Positions 23,626 through 32,150 of a stretch of DNA of 64,000 bases are shown here, in pieces (position 1 is the stretch's first letter; each line of letters starts with the position of its first letter). Below the pieces are notes generated by a model that worked only from the letters and a program-made list of their open reading frames with translations, was not told where the DNA came from and searched no databases. Origin of the DNA: Lactobacillales bacterium. GTDB lineage: Bacteria; Bacillota_I; Bacilli_A; RF39; UBA660. Where the stretch lies: NCBI GenBank assembly GCA_015059545.1, contig SVAG01000002.1:45654-109653 (forward strand), written 5' to 3'. The position numbers were made by a program, and so were the translations under genes.

Positions 23626-25810
23626 ATAGTTCAAATTGAGAATTATATAATTCTGCATAGAAACCATTTTTATCTAATAATTCATTATGATTTCCTTGTT
23701 CAATTATATTTCCATCTTTCATAACAAGAATTAAATCAGCATTCTTAATTGTCGATAGTCTATGTGCAATTATAAATGAAGTTCTTCCTTCTGTTAATTT
23801 ATCCATAGCTTTTTGTACTAATTCTTCAGTTCTTGTATCTACATTTGATGTTGCTTCATCAAGTATTAAAAATGGAGCATCTTCTATCATACCACGAGCA
23901 ATTGTAAGTAATTGTCTTTGTCCTGCAGATATAGAATCATTTTCTTTAATATTTGAATTATATCCATTAGGAAGTGTTCTAATAAAATGATCTAATCCAA
24001 CTGTTTTACATACTTCTTTTACTTTTTCATCACTTACATTTTCTCTATTATATATAATATTTTCTTTAATTGTTCCTTCAAATACCCATGTATCTTGAAG
24101 TACCATTGTAAATAATTCATGAATATTTTCTCTAGTTAATTCTTTTGTAGAAATTCCATCTATTTTAATATCTCCACTATTTATATTATAGAATTTCATA
24201 AGAAGATTTACCATTGTTGTTTTACCTGCGCCTGTTGGCCCTACTATAGCTATTTTTTGACCTTTTAATGCTTTAGCACTAAATCCTTTAATTGTTGGTG
24301 CTTCATTTCCATCATATGTAAATGTAACATTATCAAATTCAATATTGCCTTCAACTTCATCTTTGTTTAGATATGTTTTAATATGTGTTTCATCTTCTAA
24401 TTCTTCTTCATCTAAAAATTCAAATACTCTTTCACTTGCAGCTGCAGTTGATTGTAATGTATTTAAAGCTTGTGCAATTTGTGAAAGAGGTGATGTAAAT
24501 AGTCTTACATAAGTTATAAACGCCACTATTACTCCAAATGTAATATGATCGTTCATTACTAATAATGCCCCTACTATACATACTGCTACATATCCTAAGT
24601 TTCCAATGAATCCCATCATAGGCATCATAAGTCCTGATAAAAATTGACTTTTTCTATTAGCTAAACATAAATTTTTATTTAATTCATCAAATTTTTTATT
24701 AGCTTCTTCTTTTCCATTATATACTTTTACAACATTAAGTCCTGAATATACTTCTTCTATATGACCATTTAAATCTCCTAAATGTTTTTGCCTTAATACA
24801 AAGTATTTTTGAGACTTAGAAAGTACTTTACCCATAAATATAAATCCAATTAAACTTGATACGATTGCTGTTATAGCCATTATATAATTTGTTACAAACA
24901 TCATTATTATTGTTCCTATAAATAAAGTAACTGAACTTACTAATGTAGCAAGTGAATGATTCATAGTTTGTGCTATTGTATCAACATCATTGGTTACTCT
25001 AGATAAAATATCACCAGATTGATGTTTATCAAAATATTTAAGAGGTAGTTTGTTTATTTTTTTAGATATTCTACTTCTTAATTTTCTAGCAAATTTATTT
25101 GCTACATCTGTCATAGCAAGTGACTGTATAAATGTAAATAATGCACTAAGTAAATATAATGTTATAAGGAATATTGCAATATTTTTTATTTCTTTCATAT
25201 CCATAAATGGTTCTACTACTTTTCTTACACTTTCTGGCATTTCATCAATTTTTGAATATATTTCTTCAGGTTTAGCATCTTTTTTTAAGGTGCTTATTAT
25301 TTTTAAAAATTCTACTTGATCACTTGATGATATTTTCGTATTATCTATTATTATTTCATCAAATATTACTTTACTTATACTATCGGGTATTTTAATTTTC
25401 ATTTTATTTTGTGATAAATTGTTTAATGTTTCTAATAATACTAATTTATCATTTTCTGTTATTGTAACATTATTATAGGTTGTTTCTTTTAAATTAATTA
25501 TTTCATTTACTCTTTGTTTTGTTTTATCACTTTGTAAATTTTCAGTTGTTATTTTGGTTAATTCCTCTAAATTTTTAGTATCAACTACTAGTCCTTTACT
25601 TATACTATCTGTTAAATCTGATAATTTATCAGGAGCAAGTATTGAAAGTATAGCACCTAATATAGCTAGTATTAAAGATACAACTATTAATACTTTAAAA
25701 GATTTTAGTTCACTAACAAGTCTTTTAATTGACCCTTTAAAATCTTTTGCTTTTTCTACCGGTCTATTTGGACCATGATGTTTTTTTGGAGTCTTATTTT
25801 CATTATTCAT
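23624..25810 (-). CDS. ABC exporter half-transporter, catalytic partner
   Basis: Type IV ABC exporter half: six transmembrane helices (about 38-440) and a nucleotide-binding domain (about 490-728) with GPTGAGKTT (Walker A), SAGQRQLLTIARG (signature), FLILDEATSNVD (Walker B with catalytic Glu) and IIAHRLST (H-loop His), all intact. Unusual is an extracytoplasmic insertion of about 120 residues between TM1 and TM2 (about 65-190), making it 728 aa. It overlaps the upstream half-transporter by 8 nt. Together they resemble heterodimeric BmrCD/TM287-288-type multidrug exporters; substrate unknown. Confidence 0.9.
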   Translation of the reverse strand: MNNENKTPKKHHGPNRPVEKAKDFKGSIKRLVSELKSFKVLIVVSLILAILGAILSILAPDKLSDLTDSISKGLVVDTKNLEELTKITTENLQSDKTKQRVNEIINLKETTYNNVTITENDKLVLLETLNNLSQNKMKIKIPDSISKVIFDEIIIDNTKISSSDQVEFLKIISTLKKDAKPEEIYSKIDEMPESVRKVVEPFMDMKEIKNIAIFLITLYLLSALFTFIQSLAMTDVANKFARKLRSRISKKINKLPLKYFDKHQSGDILSRVTNDVDTIAQTMNHSLATLVSSVTLFIGTIIMMFVTNYIMAITAIVSSLIGFIFMGKVLSKSQKYFVLRQKHLGDLNGHIEEVYSGLNVVKVYNGKEEANKKFDELNKNLCLANRKSQFLSGLMMPMMGFIGNLGYVAVCIVGALLVMNDHITFGVIVAFITYVRLFTSPLSQIAQALNTLQSTAAASERVFEFLDEEELEDETHIKTYLNKDEVEGNIEFDNVTFTYDGNEAPTIKGFSAKALKGQKIAIVGPTGAGKTTMVNLLMKFYNINSGDIKIDGISTKELTRENIHELFTMVLQDTWVFEGTIKENIIYNRENVSDEKVKEVCKTVGLDHFIRTLPNGYNSNIKENDSISAGQRQLLTIARGMIEDAPFLILDEATSNVDTRTEELVQKAMDKLTEGRTSFIIAHRLSTIKNADLILVMKDGNIIEQGNHNELLDKNGFYAELYNSQFEL

Positions 25811-27563
25811 GATCTAATTCCTCCTTTCCAAATTGTGATAAAGCAATTTCTTTATATACATCACAAGTTTTAAGTAATTCTTTATGTGTACCCATACCAA
25901 CACATTTACCATTATCTAATACTAATATTTTATCTGCATTCATTATAGTACCTATTCTTTGTGCGACAATTAAACTTGTAGCATCTTTAGTATATTTTTT
26001 TAGTTCACGCCTTAAAACTGAATCCGTTTTATAATCTAGTGCTGAAAATGAATCATCGAAAATATATATTTCAGGATTTCTTGCGATTGCTCTTGCAATT
26101 GCTAATCTTTGTTTTTGTCCACCACTTATGTTTGTTCCACCACTAGCAATATGTGAATCATACTTATCATCCATTTTTAAAACAAAATCTTTTGCTTGTG
26201 CTACTTCTATTGCTTTTTCTATTGTTTCATTTGTTTTTTCTTTACTACTTTTTCCATATGATACATTTTCTTTAACTGTTCCATTAAACATTACAGCTTT
26301 TTGTGGAACATAACCAATTTTATTATTTAAATATTCTTGTTTATATTCTTTTATATTTATACCATCTATTAATATTTCACCTTCTGTGACATCATAAAAT
26401 CTTGGAACTAAATTTATTAATGTAGATTTACCACTTCCTGTTGATCCTATAAATGCCACAGTTTCTCCTTTATTTGCTTTAAATGAAATATTTTCTATAA
26501 CATATTCTTCTGCATCTGGATATTTAAATGATACATTTTTAAATTCTACTACACCTTTTAACTCATTTAAATCTTTATCTATTGTTCCATCTTTAATTGA
26601 GTTTTCAGTATCTAATACTTCATTAATACGTTTTGCAGATATACTTGCTCTTGGTATCATCATAAATATCATTGCTAACATTAAAAATGACATTATGACT
26701 TGCATAGCATAACTTGAGAATACCACCATATCCCCAAACAATACTAATTTGTCTACCATTAATGCTTCTTTTATTAAATGTGCACCTATAAAATATATTG
26801 CAAGTGTTAATGTATGTAATACTAAATACATTATAGGTGACATTATAGCAAATGTTTTTTGATTAAATAATTGTTGTTTTGTTAATTTATTATTTACTTC
26901 TTCGAATTTATTTTCACTATAATTTTCAGCATTAAATGCTCTAACTACTCTAATACCATTTAAACTTTCTCTTGTAACTCCATTTATTTTATCAATCAAT
27001 CTTTGAACTATTTTAAATTTTGGTATTACAATTGCAGTTAATATAGCAATTACTGACAATAATATTACAACAGCTAAAGCTGTAATAGTACTCCATTGCC
27101 AACTTTTATTAAGTATTTTAGTTATTGCCCAAACAGCAGTAATTGGGGCTTTTAATAATAGCTGAAGTCCCATTCCTATTAACATTTCTATTTGTGTGAT
27201 ATCATTAGTTGTTCTTGTTATTAAACTGCTTGTAGAAAAACTTTTAATTTCTCCTATTGATAAATCTTCTACTTTATTAAATAATTTTCTTCTAACTTTC
27301 ATTGAAAAATTAGCAGATAATCTAGAAATTATATATCCAACTATTATAGCTAATACTAAACTTCCAAAAGCACATAATAACATATATCCACCATTTAATA
27401 ATATATCACTCATTTTACTTCCTTCAGTTTGTACTAAAACTGTGATTTTTGACATATAGTCTGGCATTTTTAAATCTAACCATACTTGCATATATATTAA
27501 AATAAATATAACAAGTACCATTAACCACTCTTTTTTATTAAAATTTTTAAGTAATTTTATCAT
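25803..27563 (-). CDS. ABC exporter half-transporter, degenerate-site partner
   Basis: 586-aa half with six transmembrane helices and a C-terminal nucleotide-binding domain. Walker A GSTGSGKS and signature SGGQKQRLAIARA are intact, but Walker B is IYIFDDSFSALD, with Asp where the catalytic Glu should be, and the switch His is replaced by Gln (LIVAQRIGTI). These are the standard changes of the non-hydrolysing site in heterodimeric exporters, so it must act with the downstream 728-aa half. GAGGTG precedes the ATG. A palindromic operator covers its promoter region. Confidence 0.9.
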   Translation of the reverse strand: MIKLLKNFNKKEWLMVLVIFILIYMQVWLDLKMPDYMSKITVLVQTEGSKMSDILLNGGYMLLCAFGSLVLAIIVGYIISRLSANFSMKVRRKLFNKVEDLSIGEIKSFSTSSLITRTTNDITQIEMLIGMGLQLLLKAPITAVWAITKILNKSWQWSTITALAVVILLSVIAILTAIVIPKFKIVQRLIDKINGVTRESLNGIRVVRAFNAENYSENKFEEVNNKLTKQQLFNQKTFAIMSPIMYLVLHTLTLAIYFIGAHLIKEALMVDKLVLFGDMVVFSSYAMQVIMSFLMLAMIFMMIPRASISAKRINEVLDTENSIKDGTIDKDLNELKGVVEFKNVSFKYPDAEEYVIENISFKANKGETVAFIGSTGSGKSTLINLVPRFYDVTEGEILIDGINIKEYKQEYLNNKIGYVPQKAVMFNGTVKENVSYGKSSKEKTNETIEKAIEVAQAKDFVLKMDDKYDSHIASGGTNISGGQKQRLAIARAIARNPEIYIFDDSFSALDYKTDSVLRRELKKYTKDATSLIVAQRIGTIMNADKILVLDNGKCVGMGTHKELLKTCDVYKEIALSQFGKEELDHE

Positions 27564-27590
27564 TATACATCACCTCATTTATAACAATTA

Positions 27591-27642
27591 TTTGATAGTT
27601 ACCAAACATAGCAATTTTATCAAATATATTATATGAAGTCAA
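27591..27642 (-). promoter_or_regulatory. ABC exporter promoter with MarR-like operator
   Basis: On the minus strand TTGACT (27642-27637), 17 bp, TAAAAT (27619-27614), and 7 bp further the near-palindrome TTTGGTAACTATCAAA (27606-27591), with 7-bp arms and one mismatch. A repressor there would sit on the transcription start. No MarR or TetR gene lies next to it, so the regulator must be encoded elsewhere. Confidence 0.6.
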
Positions 27643-27674
27643 TGAAATATATATGAAAAAGATAATACTATATC

Positions 27675-27809
27675 TTATTTATTTAATATTACTTCTTCTT
27701 TTAGATTTTGATTATTTAGTTTTTCTAAACCTATAGAATTAAAATATGTAACTCCTAACATAAATACTACAAATAATATAACAAATTTACTTCTAAACAT
27801 TTCTTTCAT
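27675..27809 (-). CDS. 44-aa membrane protein, LexA-controlled
   Basis: Small single-pass membrane protein: basic start MKEMFRSK, hydrophobic helix FVILFVVFMLGVTYF (residues 9-23), then a polar tail of ~20 residues. The longest frame (from 27935) would run through the promoter; the ATG at 27809 has AAGGAG 7 nt upstream. Its promoter has perfect consensus and contains a LexA-type box, and it is divergent from lexA. In Bacillus subtilis the gene divergent from lexA is yneA, an SOS division inhibitor with one membrane helix. This protein has no LysM domain and I see no homology, so only the position, regulation and topology match. Confidence 0.7.
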   Translation of the reverse strand: MKEMFRSKFVILFVVFMLGVTYFNSIGLEKLNNQNLKEEVILNK

Positions 27810-27833
27810 ACTATCACTCCTTAACTTGATATT

Positions 27834-27862
27834 ATTATATATCATACATTTGTTCGTGTCAA
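27834..27862 (-). promoter_or_regulatory. consensus promoter with LexA box, SOS small gene
   Basis: TTGACA (27862-27857), exactly 17 bp, TATAAT (27839-27834): both hexamers are perfect. The spacer holds CGAACAAATGTATG (27856-27843), close to the Bacillus LexA/DinR box CGAACRNRYGTTCG. LexA bound there would block polymerase, and the gene should be strongly induced by DNA damage. Confidence 0.75.
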
Positions 27863-27917
27863 TACATTTAACGAAAAAATGTTTGTGTTTTACATTTTTT
27901 ATTTTTTTATAAAAATA

Positions 27918-27957
27918 CGAACAAATATTTGACAAACAAATGAATGTGTGTTAGAAT
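27918..27957 (+). promoter_or_regulatory. lexA promoter with two LexA boxes
   Basis: TTGACA (27929-27934), 17 bp, TAGAAT (27952-27957). Box CGAACAAATATTTG (27918-27931) overlaps the -35, and box CAAACAAATGAATG (27933-27946) fills the spacer. Both are imperfect copies of the same motif as the divergent promoter, fitting lexA autoregulation. Confidence 0.7.
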
Positions 27958-27984
27958 AACCTTAGTTAAAAAGGAGGAATTATT

Positions 27985-28602
27985 TTGGTAGAATTAACAA
28001 AACGTCAAAATGATATTTTAACGTATATTAAAGAATATATGGTTAAGCACGGATATCCCCCTACTATAAGGGAGATTGGAAAAGCACTTGATATTTCAAG
28101 TCCTGCAACTATTCACGCTCATTTACAAAATCTAGAAAAAAAGGGAGTTATTAGAAAAGGCGGATCTAAAAATAGAGCTTTGGAATTACTTGTTAAAAAT
28201 GAATTTGATACTAGAAATGATTTAATAGTTGATGTCCCACTGCTTGGAAAAATTACTGCAGGTAATCCTATAGAAGCTATTGAACATCCTGATGAATATT
28301 TCTCATTACCATCTTATTTAATTCCAAAAAACAAAGAAGTTTTTACATTAAATGTTAGTGGTTGTAGTATGATAAATGCTGGTATTTTAGATGGTGATAT
28401 TGTAGTTGTAGAAAAAACAAATACTGCTAGAAATGGTGAAATTGTAGTTGCTATGACAGATGAAAATGAAGTTACTTTAAAAACATTCTATAAAGAAAAA
28501 GATCATTTTAGATTACAACCTGAAAATGATACAATGGATCCTATTATCCTACAAAATGTTACAATACTAGGTAAAGCTATAGGATTATATAGAAAACTAT
28601 AA
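27985..28602 (+). CDS. lexA: LexA, SOS repressor and self-cleaving protease
   Basis: Represses SOS genes and cleaves itself when RecA is activated. N-terminal winged HTH (residues 1-65: RQNDILTYIKEYMVKHGYPPTIREIG, SPATIHAHLQNLEKKG). The cleavage site is Ala92-Gly93 (KITAGNPIEA) and the catalytic dyad is Ser128 (SGCSMINAG) and Lys166 (TLKTFYKE). The usual GDSM is GCSM here, a small deviation next to the nucleophile. The start codon is TTG, placed 7 nt after AAGGAGG. 205 aa is normal length. Confidence 0.97.
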   Translation: MVELTKRQNDILTYIKEYMVKHGYPPTIREIGKALDISSPATIHAHLQNLEKKGVIRKGGSKNRALELLVKNEFDTRNDLIVDVPLLGKITAGNPIEAIEHPDEYFSLPSYLIPKNKEVFTLNVSGCSMINAGILDGDIVVVEKTNTARNGEIVVAMTDENEVTLKTFYKEKDHFRLQPENDTMDPIILQNVTILGKAIGLYRKL

Positions 28603-28628
28603 AAGGAATCTTAATAAAGATTCCTTTT
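28601..28628. terminator. bidirectional terminator lexA / queH
   Basis: Perfect 12-bp arms (28601-28612, 28617-28628) with an AATA loop and A/T runs at both ends. Confidence 0.85.
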
Positions 28629-28629
28629 T

Positions 28630-29241
28630 TTAATCATCAATATTATTTCTTTTAGAATATATACATCCACAATAGTCTTGTCTATATAAATTATATTTTT
28701 TCGATAATTCTATTGATTTTTTATACCCATCTTTCTTTTTAAAATCAGCATATAAATATTTTACATTATATTCTTTTTCTAACTCTTCTCCTATTTCATT
28801 AAGCTTAGGAGCATTTTTATATGGACTAATTGATAATGTAGTTGTAAAATAATCATATTTAAGTTCTTTTGCAATTTTTGCAGCTTCTCCCATTCTAAGG
28901 CGGTAACATTTAAAACATCTTGCTCCACCCTCTAATTCATTTTCTAATCCATTTATTACTGATTCAAATTTTTCTTTTTCATATTTTCCTTCTATTATAT
29001 CAATTTTATTTTCTTTTGTTATTTCATTAACTAATTTTATTTGTTCATTTAATCTCTTTTTAAATTCATCTTCTTCTGTTATATTAGGATTATAATAAAA
29101 AATAGTTATATCAAAATATTTTGTTAAACTTAATAATACATAACTACTACATGGAGCACAACAACTATGAAGAAGTAATCTTTTGGGTTTAGTTATTGTA
29201 TTTAATATTTCTTCCATTTTCTTTTGATAATCTATTTTCAT
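28630..29241 (-). CDS. queH: epoxyqueuosine reductase QueH
   Basis: Reduces epoxyqueuosine to queuosine in tRNA, using a [4Fe-4S] cluster; non-homologous replacement for QueG. The DUF208 signature cysteines are HSCCAPCSSY (about residues 25-34), GGARCFKCYRLRM (about 113) and DYCGCIYS near the C-terminus. 203 aa is typical. It starts 3 nt after the stop of the upstream lipid kinase gene with only a weak ribosome binding site, suggesting coupling. No other queuosine gene lies in the window. Confidence 0.93.
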   Translation of the reverse strand: MKIDYQKKMEEILNTITKPKRLLLHSCCAPCSSYVLLSLTKYFDITIFYYNPNITEEDEFKKRLNEQIKLVNEITKENKIDIIEGKYEKEKFESVINGLENELEGGARCFKCYRLRMGEAAKIAKELKYDYFTTTLSISPYKNAPKLNEIGEELEKEYNVKYLYADFKKKDGYKKSIELSKKYNLYRQDYCGCIYSKRNNIDD

Positions 29242-29244
29242 TAA

Positions 29245-30171
29245 CTACACATCCGTATCTATAAACAATTTTTTTATATTCTTTAATGGTAATAAAACTT
29301 TAACATTTCTTACTATTTTAATTTCATATGTATTTGTTTCACTAGTAAATTTTTCTCCATCTAAACTCCATGGTATTTCTTTATCTGAATTAATAGTTAT
29401 AGTTAGTTTATTTGTTTTATAAAATGAAAATCCAGGAGCTTTTGTTATATCTGAGGTTTTTAAAAAATATAAACCTTTTGCTATATCTTTTCTTGCTGTT
29501 GAGTCACACATTAATACTTCAAAAGTATTATCATCTAATTTTATATCTTTATAAAAATTTTCAATTCCTGCTATTCTATTAGCATTTGATATAAGCATGA
29601 ATGAATATTTACCATTTATTATTTTATCATCTATCTTATAGGTAATATCATATAATTTAGTTGGTCCATTAAAATCTTTTAATGCTTCTATTAAATATGC
29701 AAAATATCCATATTTTCTTTTTAGTTCTCTTGGTGTGTCATATGATATATTTACAAATTTACCAAAACCAGCTGAATAAGTAAATGGCTGATCATTAATT
29801 GTACATATATCTATATTTTTTACTGTACCATTTAATAATAATCTTAAATTTCTAGTTATATTTTTTCCGTATCCATACATTGCTCCTATATCATTAGCAG
29901 TTCCAACTGGTATATGAGCAATTAGTAATTTTCTTTTTCTTTTAAAATTACCTGTCATTGTTTCATTAAATGTTCCATCTCCACCTATAGAGATAACTAA
30001 ATCTGTTTGAGTTAAATTTTCTACTATATTTGTAGTATGTCCTTTATATTCAGATTTATATATTTCTCCAACATACCCAAACTCATTTAAGATTTTTTCA
30101 ATTTTAAATAATGTTTTTTCATTTATCCCTTTTCCACTATTAGGATTATAAATAACTACACATTTTTTCAT
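29245..30171 (-). CDS. diacylglycerol/lipid kinase family protein
   Basis: DagK/YegS-type lipid kinase that phosphorylates diacylglycerol or a related lipid at the membrane, recycling it from lipoteichoic acid turnover. YNPNSGKG (about residues 7-14) begins the nucleotide site, followed by SIGGDGTFNE (the catalytic GGDGT) and HIPVGTANDIGAMYGYG. The C-terminal half is the beta-sandwich domain with WSLDGE. The longest frame starts at 30201; AGGTGA points to ATG 30171, giving 308 aa. Confidence 0.9.
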   Translation of the reverse strand: MKKCVVIYNPNSGKGINEKTLFKIEKILNEFGYVGEIYKSEYKGHTTNIVENLTQTDLVISIGGDGTFNETMTGNFKRKRKLLIAHIPVGTANDIGAMYGYGKNITRNLRLLLNGTVKNIDICTINDQPFTYSAGFGKFVNISYDTPRELKRKYGYFAYLIEALKDFNGPTKLYDITYKIDDKIINGKYSFMLISNANRIAGIENFYKDIKLDDNTFEVLMCDSTARKDIAKGLYFLKTSDITKAPGFSFYKTNKLTITINSDKEIPWSLDGEKFTSETNTYEIKIVRNVKVLLPLKNIKKLFIDTDV

Positions 30172-30230
30172 AATATCACCTAGACATTTAATATTATACA
30201 ACTTTTTAAATATTTTTCAACTTTTAGACA

Positions 30231-30249
30231 AAAAAAGAAAAATATTTCT
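30231..30249 (-). terminator. weak terminator of the DUF308 gene
   Basis: Short AGAAA/TTTCT stem (30236-30240, 30245-30249) followed by a T run on the minus strand. Confidence 0.45.
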
Positions 30250-30859
30250 ATTCTTCTTCATAAACTGCTTCTATTACTTTTTGATCTTTTTTGTCTTTTT
30301 TTGGATCTTTTGTTACTTCTTTTATTGATTTATTTAATGTATAACATTCTATTAAATCAAGTACTGAATATACTATAACAAATATTCCAATTAGTTTTGT
30401 AAGCATTACTGCTCCTCCAAATGGATTAAATACTAATAATAGCCCACAAACTAATATTATAAGTGATATTATTATTGATGTTGTAGCATTTCCTTCTTTA
30501 CTTATATTTAAAGCATAATATAATTTAGTAATTCCATTTATAAGCATCCATATACCAGTTAAAAGTGGAATTATACTTCCTATTATATTAGGATTAATCA
30601 TTACAATAATACCAAATATTAAAGCAAATACACCTATTATAAAACTAAATTCTAAATAACTTTCTTTTTCTTTATTTGAAAAAAATGTAATAACAGGTAT
30701 TATTCCCCATATAATTAATACAATACCAACAAAATATGATATGGCATGTAATGTAGTTTCTGGTTTCATAAGTAAAAATAATCCTATTAAAAATAATATA
30801 ATTGAAAATATAATTGATGTTTTATACATACTTTTAAATTTCTTTTTTATTAATTCCAT
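30248..30859 (-). CDS. DUF308 (HdeD-like) membrane protein
   Basis: Six hydrophobic helices arranged as three similar hairpins of about 50 residues, each with a G-x-x-L/I-I-x-G pattern (LFLIGLFLLMKPETTL, ALIFGIIVMINPN, VCGLLLVFNPFGG), the repeat structure of DUF308. A charged C-terminal tail (KDPKKDKKDQK) is cytosolic. HdeD in E. coli is linked to acid resistance, but no such role can be claimed here. AGGAGG precedes the ATG. Apparently monocistronic. Confidence 0.8.
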   Translation of the reverse strand: MELIKKKFKSMYKTSIIFSIILFLIGLFLLMKPETTLHAISYFVGIVLIIWGIIPVITFFSNKEKESYLEFSFIIGVFALIFGIIVMINPNIIGSIIPLLTGIWMLINGITKLYYALNISKEGNATTSIIISLIILVCGLLLVFNPFGGAVMLTKLIGIFVIVYSVLDLIECYTLNKSIKEVTKDPKKDKKDQKVIEAVYEEE

Positions 30860-30908
30860 AAGTTCCTCCTATATCTTAGATAATATCATATCTTTAATTT
30901 TTTTCAAA

Positions 30909-32150
30909 TTAATCATTTTTTCTTATCATTTTAGTTATGCAATAATTATTAAAATCTATATCATTAATCATTTTTTTATAATCATCAAAATTTTGTTTTT
31001 CTATATCTTCTATTTTATCTAGTTCATAATAATTATAATTTAAAATATTATCAAAAAATGGTTTAATCATACTAAATAAACTATCTTCTCTTAATATAAG
31101 TTCAATAATTGATTCCTTTTTTCTAATATTAAAATTATTTTCATTTATTTCTTTTTTACCAATTGTGTCTTTTACACTATCAATAAATGTTTTATGATCA
31201 TTAGTATATGTTCCTATCTTTATTATATAGAAATCATCTACTTTTTCAAATCCATAATTAATACTATAAATACATACTTTCTTATCAACTAATTCATTAT
31301 ATAATTTAGATGATTCATCAAATAAATATGATAAAAAATATTCTATATAAAATCCTAATTTTATTTGTTCAAATTCATTTAAATGTCCTATATTAATTTT
31401 ATAATTTATTCTTACATAATCTGTATAGACATTTCTTTTTATTGTTTTTTCCTTTTCTTTTACTTTATTATTTTCTTTTATTTCTGGTAATTTATATTCT
31501 ATTATTGGTTTATTTATTTTTTTATAAGTTTCTTCTATTATTTTCAATATTTTAGATTCATTAAATTTTCCTGAAATAACTAATATTTGATTTTTAGGTT
31601 GATAAAATGTATCATAACACATTTTAATATCTTCATAACTAATACTTTCAATATCTTCTATTTCACCTAATACATTAGGATATTCAAATGAATTAAATAA
31701 ACATTCATATCCTGCTTTATATAGTTCTCTAAAATCTTCATCTTTGCTCATCATTTTTTCTTTTATGATAGCAGCTCGTGTTGCTTCAACATCATCTTTT
31801 GTAAATTGTGAATTATTTACAATATTTAATAACTTAATTAAATCTTCTTCAAATTTATTTACCGAATTAATATAATATTCTGTTTTTATATCATTTGTAA
31901 ATCCATTTGAATAAGTATGTTTTTTATTGAATTCTAATAATGAATTACCATATATACTATGTTCAATTAATAAGTGTTCCATAAAATGAGCCATTCCATT
32001 TTTTATACTTTTAATTTCATCATTTATTATTATTTTTTTATTTGCTCCACCAAATTTTACAAATAGATTAGCTATTGTACAATGTTTACTATTATCATTA
32101 CAAAATATTAATTTAAGTCCATTATCTAATACATGCTCAGTTATTTTCAT
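30909..32150 (-). CDS. M16-family zinc peptidase, active-type (YmfH-like)
   Basis: Peptidase M16 with the inverted zinc motif HFMEH (residues 55-59) inside GMAHFMEHLLIEHSIYGN, and the downstream Glu ligand expected near the ATRAAIIKEK helix. Two M16 halves fit 413 aa. The GTG at 32159 is part of the AGGTG site; the ATG at 32150 is the real start, overlapping the upstream partner by 14 nt. It is the catalytic half of a pair like YmfF/YmfH, which process peptides in Bacillus; the peptide substrate here is unknown. Confidence 0.82.
   Translation of the reverse strand: MKITEHVLDNGLKLIFCNDNSKHCTIANLFVKFGGANKKIIINDEIKSIKNGMAHFMEHLLIEHSIYGNSLLEFNKKHTYSNGFTNDIKTEYYINSVNKFEEDLIKLLNIVNNSQFTKDDVEATRAAIIKEKMMSKDEDFRELYKAGYECLFNSFEYPNVLGEIEDIESISYEDIKMCYDTFYQPKNQILVISGKFNESKILKIIEETYKKINKPIIEYKLPEIKENNKVKEKEKTIKRNVYTDYVRINYKINIGHLNEFEQIKLGFYIEYFLSYLFDESSKLYNELVDKKVCIYSINYGFEKVDDFYIIKIGTYTNDHKTFIDSVKDTIGKKEINENNFNIRKKESIIELILREDSLFSMIKPFFDNILNYNYYELDKIEDIEKQNFDDYKKMINDIDFNNYCITKMIRKND

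Noticed and set aside
27675..27935. An 86-aa version of the SOS protein starting at 27935
   Set aside because: It would run through the promoter and LexA box and has no ribosome binding site; the ATG at 27809 has both.
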